DNA of 64,000 nt from Pseudoalteromonas lipolytica (GTDB taxonomy: Bacteria > Pseudomonadota > Gammaproteobacteria > Enterobacterales > Alteromonadaceae): NCBI RefSeq assembly GCF_900116435.1, contig NZ_FPAZ01000009.1:124001-188000 (forward strand). The letters run 5' to 3'. The notes under the pieces are model-generated. The model was given only the letters and a program-made list of their open reading frames with translations. It made no database searches and had not been told where the DNA came from. Below, one piece after another: positions 49,492-56,913 of the stretch. Position 1 is the stretch's first letter; every line of letters begins with the position of its first letter. The translations under genes and the position numbers were made by a program.

Positions 49492-52137
49492 ATGGATTTT
49501 AAGAGGTCAATACTCGCCGCGATACTGGTAGCATCACCTGTAGTCGCACATGCGACACTGACGCAATCACAGGTTAATCACTTTGCTAAAGACACTGAAT
49601 TACTATTTTCGGTAGAAGATAATTTCCGTAATAAAGACGCGGGGTTCTTAGGTCAAATTACGCTTAATAATCGCTCTGACGTGGCTTTGCCTGCGGGTGA
49701 AAGTGATTGGCAGCTTTATATTCATTCTGTTCGTAAAATTTCGACCGAACATGTCGCAGGCTTAAATATTGAACATGTTAATGGTGACTTACACCGTATA
49801 GTGCCAACGAGCAGCTTTAAAGGGTTAGCAGCGGGTGAAAGCCTAGAACTGCCTTTTGATGCACAAGTATGGGTTGTTGCTTACAGCGATTTTATGCCGC
49901 GTGCATTTTTTGTTTCAGGAAAAAATAAGCCAGCGGTATTTGCAAACACAGATACCGAAGACTTTAAACAATTTGTAATGCCGTTTACGCGCGATAACCA
50001 ATTATACCGCTATAACGAGCCGAAAGATTTATCTGTGCTTGCAACGCCTAAAGTACGCTTTGAAAGAAACAATGCCGATAACGTTGCTGTAAGTAAAGAA
50101 GAAGCACTAAAACGCATTATTCCAAAACCACGCAAAGTTGACTTTAACCGGGGTACAACAACTATCAATAATGATTGGCAAATTAGTTATCAAGGTCAGC
50201 TCAAGCACGAAGTAATGGTGTTTATGCAAGACTTACAAGATGACTATGGTATTAGCCTTAAAGCGCAGCCTGACCATATTAACCTTGGTAAAGAGAAACT
50301 TATTCGTCTTAAAGTCGACCCTGCACTGAATGCCGGTAAAGCTGAAAGCTACACCCTCGAAATTGATGATGAAGTCATTAACATCGTCGGCAGTGATAAT
50401 GCTGGTGTGTTTTATGCGATGCAAAGTGTGCTTAATTTGATGCCAGCAGCAACCCAAGGCTCAGCAAGCTTACCTCAGCTTGAATTAGAAGACTCACCTC
50501 GCTATGGCTGGCGTGGTATGCATTACGATAATGGCCGTAACTTTCACGGTAAAGAAGCCATGTTTAAGCTCGTTGAGCAAATGGCGCGCTATAAAATGAA
50601 TAAGCTACATTGGCATTTTTCTGAAGATGAAGGCTGGCGACTCGAAATACCTGGCCTACCGGAGCTTACCGAGGTAGGTGGATACCGTTGTTTTGATTTA
50701 GAAGAGCGCACCTGTTTATTAACGCAGCTAGGTACGGGACCATTTAAAACAGGTTCGGGCAATGGTTACTTAAAACGCGAAGAATTTGTTGAACTGTTAA
50801 AATACGCAAAAGATCGCCATATTCAGATCATCCCTGAAGTAGAGGGACCCGGGCATGCGCGTGCATCAATAAAAGCGATGGAGGCACGTTATCATAATAT
50901 GCTCGAACAAGCCGAAAAAGCAGCTAAAAACAATATAAAAACTGGCTCGGCCAAGCAAGAAATACAACAAGTGGATATGGGTCCTGCAACACAGTATCTA
51001 CTGACCGATCCGAAAGATACCTCAGTGTATATGACGGTACAAAATTACAAAGATAATTCGATGAATGTCTGTATGGATTCAACCTATGCATTTTTAGATA
51101 AAGTAACGTATGAATTACAACAAATGTACCGCGAAGCGGGCGTACAGCTGAAAAACCTACACATTGGTGGTGATGAAGTGGGGGCTGGTTCATGGATTGG
51201 CTCACCTGTTTGTCAGGCGTTATTTGCCGAGCCGAGTAATGGCGTGTCGGGCCCCGCTGATCTTAAACCATACTTCACGCAACGCGTCGCGACACTATTA
51301 GAAAAGCGCGGTATTTCCCCAGGAATTTGGGAAGACGGCATTATGTATGACCGTGAGAATTCATTTAAACGTGATGAATTCCCAAATAAAACCTTTACGG
51401 TTAATACATGGGATAATATTTGGGAGTGGGGCGTTGCAGACAGAGCATATCGGTTAGCAAATGCGGGCTACCAAGTGGTGTTATCACATGGCACGCACTT
51501 ATATTTCGATCATCCCTATGAAGCCAGCCCAGAAGAGCGTGGTTATTATTGGGCAACCCGTTACACCGATACTAAAAAAACCTTTAACTACATGCCAGAC
51601 GATGTATACGCGAACGCAGACTATACCCGTACTCGCGAGCCAATTGTTAATTTAGAAGCCTTGGTTGGTCGCCCGTTACCTAAGCTTGAGAAACCTGAAA
51701 ATATTCTGGGTATGCAAGGTCAGGTGTGGTCTGAAACTATCCGCACTGAAGATCAGGTGTTAGCGATGATTTTTCCGCGTATTTTGTCAGTTGCAGAACG
51801 TGCGTGGCACAAAGCAGAGTGGGAAGGCGAAAATGTCGATACCAAAAAGCAAGCGAAAGACTGGGCTGAATTCTCAAGCGCTGTGGGTTTAAAAGAGCTC
51901 GAAAAGCTGGCGCAAGATGGTATCAATTTGCATTTACCTGTGCCGGGAGCTGTTATTGAAAATGGGACGTTAAAAGCCAACACAGCGTTTAACTATTTAA
52001 GCATTGAATACAGCCTAGATAATGGAAAAAATTGGCAGCTTTATACTGATCCGATCAGTGTTGAAAATGGTGCGAATGTAGCCTTGCGCAGCCGTTTAAA
52101 TTCGCAGCAAACAAGCCGAATAACCTATGTAAATTAA
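49492..52137 (+). CDS. Chitobiase / beta-N-acetylhexosaminidase, GH20
   Basis: 881 residues with a signal peptide (ILAAILVASPVVAHA). Order of domains: N-terminal CHB_HEX carbohydrate-binding domain (about 30-185), GH20b (about 210-335), GH20 catalytic barrel (about 340-780) and a C-terminal CHB_HEX_C domain. The catalytic Asp-Glu pair lies in HIGGDEVGAGSW (near residue 557). MHYDNGRNFHGKEAMFKLVEQM and HWHFSEDEGWRLEIPGL are also typical. It releases GlcNAc from chitobiose and other chitin fragments, probably in the periplasm or outside the cell. Paired with nagP through a shared operator motif. GAGGAGA precedes the ATG. Confidence 0.95.
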   Translation: MDFKRSILAAILVASPVVAHATLTQSQVNHFAKDTELLFSVEDNFRNKDAGFLGQITLNNRSDVALPAGESDWQLYIHSVRKISTEHVAGLNIEHVNGDLHRIVPTSSFKGLAAGESLELPFDAQVWVVAYSDFMPRAFFVSGKNKPAVFANTDTEDFKQFVMPFTRDNQLYRYNEPKDLSVLATPKVRFERNNADNVAVSKEEALKRIIPKPRKVDFNRGTTTINNDWQISYQGQLKHEVMVFMQDLQDDYGISLKAQPDHINLGKEKLIRLKVDPALNAGKAESYTLEIDDEVINIVGSDNAGVFYAMQSVLNLMPAATQGSASLPQLELEDSPRYGWRGMHYDNGRNFHGKEAMFKLVEQMARYKMNKLHWHFSEDEGWRLEIPGLPELTEVGGYRCFDLEERTCLLTQLGTGPFKTGSGNGYLKREEFVELLKYAKDRHIQIIPEVEGPGHARASIKAMEARYHNMLEQAEKAAKNNIKTGSAKQEIQQVDMGPATQYLLTDPKDTSVYMTVQNYKDNSMNVCMDSTYAFLDKVTYELQQMYREAGVQLKNLHIGGDEVGAGSWIGSPVCQALFAEPSNGVSGPADLKPYFTQRVATLLEKRGISPGIWEDGIMYDRENSFKRDEFPNKTFTVNTWDNIWEWGVADRAYRLANAGYQVVLSHGTHLYFDHPYEASPEERGYYWATRYTDTKKTFNYMPDDVYANADYTRTREPIVNLEALVGRPLPKLEKPENILGMQGQVWSETIRTEDQVLAMIFPRILSVAERAWHKAEWEGENVDTKKQAKDWAEFSSAVGLKELEKLAQDGINLHLPVPGAVIENGTLKANTAFNYLSIEYSLDNGKNWQLYTDPISVENGANVALRSRLNSQQTSRITYVN

Positions 52138-52154
52138 TAGATTACAAGCAAACT

Positions 52155-52177
52155 AAAAGGGCCTTTGGCCCTTTTTT
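52155..52177 (+). terminator. Terminator after chitobiase
   Basis: AAAAGGGCC and GGCCCTTTTTT with a TTT loop. Confidence 0.9.
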
Positions 52178-52233
52178 ATTATCTTGCTTTTAACTAAAGG
52201 CATCGTATTATGACTACAATTTGATGTCAGTTT

Positions 52234-52251
52234 AATGGCAGCGCTGTCATT
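52234..52251. promoter_or_regulatory. LacI-type (NagR-like) operator before nagP
   Basis: AATGGCAGCGCTGTCATT, 16 of 18 bases the same as the site before the chitobiase gene. It is about 100 bases upstream of the nagP start. Confidence 0.75.
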
Positions 52252-52352
52252 TTTGTTGCGTTAGTGTTATAAATATTTCATCAAACGTATTTATAATCAT
52301 CTTGAACAAATGGCGTTGATAAATTGAGTCAATGCTATGAATGGGAATTACC

Positions 52353-53636
52353 ATGTCAGAAACGAATAAACAAAGCAGCCTAATACCTATGGCTATCGTT
52401 GCCACGCTGTTTTTTATCTTAGGCTTTGCTACTTGGTTAAATGGCTCTTTAATGCCTTTCCTGCAGCAAGTTTTGCAGCTTTCGCCGTTTCAGGCGTCGT
52501 TGATTATTTTCTCGTTTTATATCGCGGTAACATTCACTGCGATTCCATCAGCGATGATTATTCGTAAAGTGGGTTACAAAAATGGTATGGCCCTTGGCAT
52601 GGCAACCATGATGGTTGCAGGATTGTTATTTATTCCTGCTGCAAAAACACAAGTGTTTGCACTGTTTTTATTTGCGCAACTCGTTATGGGCGCGGGTCAA
52701 ACATTACTACAAACAGCGGTGAACCCGTATGTGGTAAGAATTGGCCCCGAGGAATCAGCCGCAGCCCGTGTAAGTGTTATGGGTATTTTAAATAAAGGTG
52801 CTGGGGTTGTAGCCCCGATTGTGTTTACCGCACTCATACTGAGTGATTTTAAAGGGTTTATAGGTAAAGAGCTCAGCCAAGCTGACATCGATGCCATGGC
52901 CAATGGCTTAATATTACCGTATTTAGGGATGGCACTTTTTATTGGTATACTTGGCTTCGCAGTGACCAAAATGCCGTTACCTGAACTAATTGATGATGCT
53001 GATGAACAGCAGCCTGGGCAAGTTAAAAAAGCATTGGCACATCCGAGCCTTGCGTTAGGGATTGTAGCGTTGTTTGTGTATGTGGCTGTCGAGGTAATAG
53101 CTGGTGACACCATTGGTAGCTTTGCTCTGTCATTGGGTGTCGAGCAATACAGTGTGATGACATCGTACACCATGGGTTGTATGGTACTTGGTTACTTTTT
53201 AGGTATCTTATTGATTCCACGTGTGTTGTCTCAGCAGGCAGCACTGACTATTTCAGCGCTGTTAGGGTGTGTGTTAACGCTTGCGATAGTAACAGGCAGT
53301 AATGAGTCGGTCGTTATTTCTACATTGCTTGGCCTAAAATCGGTACTTCCTGATACCTTATTGCTGATTGCTGTGCTAGGCTTTGCCAATGCAATTGTTT
53401 GGCCAGCAGTTTGGCCGCTAGCGCTTTCGGGCTTAGGTAAGCTTACCAGTGTGGGGTCGGGCTTGCTTGTTATGGGTATTGCTGGCGGTGCATTTGGTCC
53501 GTTATTTTGGGGCCTTGCAAGTGGCGGCGTTAAAAGTGCCGAGGCGCAACAAATGGCTTATATTGTGATGTTGCCTTGTTATTTATTCATACTTTTCTAT
53601 GCTGTAAAAGGGCATAAAATGAAAAGTTGGAAGTAA
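52353..53636 (+). CDS. nagP: N-acetylglucosamine permease NagP (MFS, FucP type)
   Basis: 427 residues and 12 expected membrane helices. The N-terminus (FFILGFATWLNGSLMPFLQQ) and the motif GAGQTLLQTAVNPYVVRIGP are those of FucP/NagP-type sugar:proton symporters. NagP takes up GlcNAc released by the chitobiase next door. The rest of the pathway (kinase, deacetylase, deaminase, NagR) is not in the window. ATG 52353 behind GGGAA is preferred to 52341. Confidence 0.92.
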   Translation: MSETNKQSSLIPMAIVATLFFILGFATWLNGSLMPFLQQVLQLSPFQASLIIFSFYIAVTFTAIPSAMIIRKVGYKNGMALGMATMMVAGLLFIPAAKTQVFALFLFAQLVMGAGQTLLQTAVNPYVVRIGPEESAAARVSVMGILNKGAGVVAPIVFTALILSDFKGFIGKELSQADIDAMANGLILPYLGMALFIGILGFAVTKMPLPELIDDADEQQPGQVKKALAHPSLALGIVALFVYVAVEVIAGDTIGSFALSLGVEQYSVMTSYTMGCMVLGYFLGILLIPRVLSQQAALTISALLGCVLTLAIVTGSNESVVISTLLGLKSVLPDTLLLIAVLGFANAIVWPAVWPLALSGLGKLTSVGSGLLVMGIAGGAFGPLFWGLASGGVKSAEAQQMAYIVMLPCYLFILFYAVKGHKMKSWK

Positions 53637-53722
53637 TTAAAAAGCGTGAGGTAAAGACGAGTAAATCGTCGGCCTTGCACTGATGTAAAGCATTTCTAGT
53701 AAATAGAAATAATCCCGTGTGT

Positions 53723-53750
53723 AATGCCACCGAAAGGTGGCATTTTTTTG
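53723..53750 (+). terminator. Terminator after nagP
   Basis: AATGCCACC and GGTGGCATT around a GAAA tetraloop, followed by T residues. Confidence 0.9.
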
Positions 53751-53758
53751 TCTTATTT

Positions 53759-54599
53759 AAACCGTAGGCGTTATGCTTGCATCGCGCGTTTGCGCAGCAA
53801 CGTCTCTTTATAAAATTCACGGCTAAAGCCCTTCCTACAAAAGATGCACACGACACACGTAGGAGGCGTTTTAACGCCGAAAAAGCAAACCTGTTCAGCA
53901 ACATTAAACACCCACCTCGATTTAGCTCGCACCTCGCTGCTCGTACTTCGTAGCTTAAAACCCTTTCACGACTAAAGCCCTTCCTACAAAAAATGCACAC
54001 GACCCACGTAGGAGGCGTTTTAACGCCGAAAAGCAAACCTATTCAGCGACATTAAACAACTATCTCGATTTAGCTCGCATCTCGCAATTCGCATCTCGTA
54101 CCTCGTTGCTTACAACCTCGTCGCTTATAACCTAATTTCACGCCTACATTAAACCGTAGGCGTTATGCTTGCATGGCGCGTTTGCGCAGCAACCTGTCTT
54201 TTAAAATTCACGACTATAGCCCCTCCTACAAAGATGCACACGACACACGTAGGAGGCGTTTTTAACGCCGAAAAGCAAACCTTTTCGGCGGCATTAAACA
54301 CCCATCTCGGTTTAGCTCGCATCTCGCTGCTCGTACTTCGTAGCTTAAAACCCTTTCACGGCTAAAGCCCTTCCTACAAAAGATGCACACGACATACGTA
54401 GGAGGCGTTTTAACGCCGAAAAAGCACACCTGTTCAGCAACATTAAACAACCATCTCGGTTTAGCTGTACTAGCTCGCATCTCGCATCTCGCATCTCGCT
54501 TTTCGATGCTCGTTGCTTATAACCTATTCGCGCGAGATAAATTTCACGCTTAGATTAAACCGTAGGCGTTATGCTTGCATGGCGCGTTTGCGCAGCAAC
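53759..54599. repeat. REP/BIME-type hairpin array, right of nagP
   Basis: About 0.84 kb built from the same modules as the left array, in the same orientation. GTAGGAGGCGTTTTAACGCC-type modules start at 53859, 54008, 54249 (one extra T) and 54398, each paired with an inverted partner. GTAGGCGTTATGCTTGCATG-type modules start at 53764, 54155 and 54562. Simple iterations of CTCGCATCT also occur (around 54474-54500). Non-coding. From 54600 to 54771 there is only plain AT-rich sequence in front of the tRNA 3' end. Confidence 0.85.
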
Positions 54600-54771
54600 T
54601 TTTTAAATAGCTTTGTGGTTAAAAAATAAGCAAGGTGAAATATATAAGATGTGCTGAATAAAAACAGAGAGTTAAAAACAAAGGCTAAAAATTGAAATAA
54701 AATAATGCTAGGATAACTAGGCTAAGAATAAATCTATAAAGGAACAACAAAAGAAATACAAAAGGGGGGAG

Positions 54772-54848
54772 TGGGGCGACTGATGGGGCTTGAACCCACG
54801 ACAACCGGAATCACAATCCGGGGCTCTACCAACTGAGCTACAGCCGCC
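54772..54848 (-). tRNA. tRNA-His (anticodon GTG)
   Basis: 77 bases read on the minus strand from GGCGGCTGTAGCTCAG to the encoded CCA. The anticodon loop is ATTGTGATT. The acceptor stem has the extra G(-1) pairing with C73 that marks tRNA-His. The T loop reads GGTTCAAGC. Single tRNA, no neighbours. Confidence 0.97.
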
Positions 54849-55124
54849 ACTGAGATACACCATGTTTGGTGTGGCGCGCATATTACATAATTAACGTGGG
54901 CTTGTGAACCCCTAAATATAAAAAAAGATAAAAAAGTTGAAAGAGTAAGAAATTTCAGAAACTTAACACTGGTCAGCTGGCGTTCAGTTTCGGGGGCTAG
55001 ACTCTCGCTTTTGCAATTAAGCAATCACTCATTGATTAATCTGCATGTTATTTAATGATTTTTTAACCAAAGATCATATATAATTTCAACAGCGTTACGC
55101 TAAAAATGAACTTCAGGAGAGAAC

Positions 55125-55943
55125 ATGGATACAATAATGAACTGGATCAATGAGAATTCAGATTTAATAATACATTACGCCGTTCAGGCTGTTCTGGCGC
55201 TAATTATCTTCTTTATTGGTAGCCGCATCGCCAAATTCTGCGAAGGGTTAACTGAAAAAGCATTTGATAAGAAAAAAGTAGATAAAGCGGTAGGTTCATT
55301 TGTAGCGAGCATTGTTTATGCAATCGTTTTTGCTGCAACAATCTTAATGGCTCTATCTCAACTAGGTATCGAGACAACATCATTCATTGCTATCTTAGGT
55401 GCTGCGGGCTTAGCTGTTGGTTTAGCACTTCAGGGTTCATTATCTAACTTTGCTTCTGGCGTATTAATTATTTTACTTCGTCCGTTCAAATCAGGTGACT
55501 ATGTTGAAGCTGGCGGTAAAGCGGGTACGGTTAAGAAAATTGAAATTTTCTCTACAGAAATGCGCACACCAGACAATAAAGTAATTGTAATGCCTAACTC
55601 AAAAATCATGGGCGATGCAATTGTTAACTATTCACGTGAGTCTACACGTCGTATCGACTTAGTAATTGGTGTTGGTTACGACGCTGATCTTAAAGAAGCA
55701 AAAGCAGTGCTTAAGTCAGTACTAGACAAAGAAACGCGTTTATTAAAAGATCCTGCATACACAGTAGCTGTATCTGAACTTGCCGATTCAAGCGTAAACT
55801 TTGTGGTTCGTCCATGGGTTAACTCTGCTGACTATTGGCCAACATATTTCGACTTAATGGAAAACATTAAGATTGCACTTGATGATGCAAACATCACTAT
55901 TCCATTCCCGCAAATGGACGTTCATTTGCACAAAGAAGACTAA
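55125..55943 (+). CDS. mscS: Small-conductance mechanosensitive channel MscS
   Basis: 272 residues. Three N-terminal membrane helices; the pore helix has the Gly/Ala pattern of MscS (GAAGLAVGLALQGSLSNFASG). The cytoplasmic beta domain follows (RPFKSGDYVEAGGKAGTVKKI, then MPNSKIMGDAIVNYS). It releases solutes on osmotic downshock. AGGAGAG precedes the ATG. Confidence 0.96.
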   Translation: MDTIMNWINENSDLIIHYAVQAVLALIIFFIGSRIAKFCEGLTEKAFDKKKVDKAVGSFVASIVYAIVFAATILMALSQLGIETTSFIAILGAAGLAVGLALQGSLSNFASGVLIILLRPFKSGDYVEAGGKAGTVKKIEIFSTEMRTPDNKVIVMPNSKIMGDAIVNYSRESTRRIDLVIGVGYDADLKEAKAVLKSVLDKETRLLKDPAYTVAVSELADSSVNFVVRPWVNSADYWPTYFDLMENIKIALDDANITIPFPQMDVHLHKED

Positions 55944-55978
55944 ATTGTCTAATTAAAAGTAGTAAAGGTTATTTTTTA

Positions 55979-56758
55979 ATGAAATTAAAAGCTTTATCAA
56001 TTCTAGTTGCAGCATCTGCTGCAACTAGCGCATTCGCAGCCGATGAAACGAAAACGTGGGACGTTACGAGTGAGTTAGGTGCCATCATAACCAGCGGTAA
56101 TACAGAAACAACCACTCTAAAAGGTGGCATAAAGGTATTACATAACCTTGAGAGCTGGAATAACGAATATAAGCTTGATGGTCTTTATAAAGAAGACGAG
56201 ATCGAAAATGATGCCGGTGTTAAAGAAACACAGCGTACTAACGAAAAGTACTCTTTTTCTGCACAGGGTAACTACAAGCTAAACGAAAAGCACTCACACC
56301 TATTCATTTACGGTTCGCACGTATCTGATTACTTTGGTGCTTACCGTAATGAGACCGTAGTTTCAGCGGGTTATGGTTTACGATTAATCGACCGTTCTGA
56401 TATGTGGTTAAATGCAGAAGTGGGTCCAGGTTATAAATACTTCCAATACCCAGACACAAGCACAGAAGTTGACGAAAACGGTAACTCACTTGCGGGTGAG
56501 CGTGAAGGTGAAGCAATTGCGTTAGGTAAACTTGACTACAATTGGCAAATTTCAGACAGTGCGCGTTTCACTCAGCTCGTTTCTGTGGAGTACGGTGATA
56601 CCAACACCAAAACACGTTCTGAGTCAGCCATTCTTGCTAAAATTAATGGTTCACTGCAAATGAAAGTGGCGTACAATATTACCCACAACTCTGATGTCGC
56701 TGACGACAAAGAAAATACAGATACTGAAACGTCATTAACGTTGGTTTACAGTTTTTAA
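55979..56758 (+). CDS. DUF481 (YdiY-like) outer-membrane beta-barrel protein
   Basis: 259 residues with a signal peptide (ALSILVAASAATSAFA). The mature part has alternating amphipathic strands (WDVTSELGAIITSGNTETTTLKGG...) and ends in Tyr-Ser-Phe, a typical barrel C-terminal signature. It fits the DUF481 salt-induced outer-membrane protein family. It follows mscS by 35 bases, so a joint osmotic role is possible; this is inference. Confidence 0.87.
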   Translation: MKLKALSILVAASAATSAFAADETKTWDVTSELGAIITSGNTETTTLKGGIKVLHNLESWNNEYKLDGLYKEDEIENDAGVKETQRTNEKYSFSAQGNYKLNEKHSHLFIYGSHVSDYFGAYRNETVVSAGYGLRLIDRSDMWLNAEVGPGYKYFQYPDTSTEVDENGNSLAGEREGEAIALGKLDYNWQISDSARFTQLVSVEYGDTNTKTRSESAILAKINGSLQMKVAYNITHNSDVADDKENTDTETSLTLVYSF

Positions 56759-56772
56759 TCTTTGTTTTAAGT

Positions 56773-56806
56773 AGTTATAAGAGCTTCTGGCTCTTATAAC
56801 TTTTTT
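56773..56806 (+). terminator. Terminator after the DUF481 gene
   Basis: AGTTATAAGAGC and GCTCTTATAACT pair with a TTCTG loop, followed by T. Confidence 0.9.
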
Positions 56807-56913
56807 ACAATTTACCCTTCAAAAGTCCTTCATACCGTTATATTTATATTTATAAACATAGTGTACAATAGCCGCCCTTACTCAGAATTAGAATTTATAG
56901 GACATATTGTAAA

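Noticed and set aside
52697..53173. 158-codon minus-strand frame inside nagP
   Set aside because: Antisense shadow of a membrane protein gene; no motif and no start signals.
53587..54480. Minus- and plus-strand open frames of 66-149 codons in and beside the right array
   Set aside because: Their sequences (VKTPPTYVVCIFCRKGFSRE and similar) are translated REP repeats.
48107..54599. Repeats that could be mistaken for CRISPR arrays
   Set aside because: The repeated units are palindromic, occur in head-to-head pairs and have unequal spacing, and the sequence between them is itself repeated. No cas gene is near.
54772..54848. tRNA-His as an integration site of a mobile island
   Set aside because: No integrase gene or duplicated tRNA 3' end was seen in the sequence on either side.
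56807..56913. Possible JUMPstart/ops element before the polysaccharide operon
   Set aside because: No GGCGGTAG motif is present; RfaH control is not supported by the sequence.
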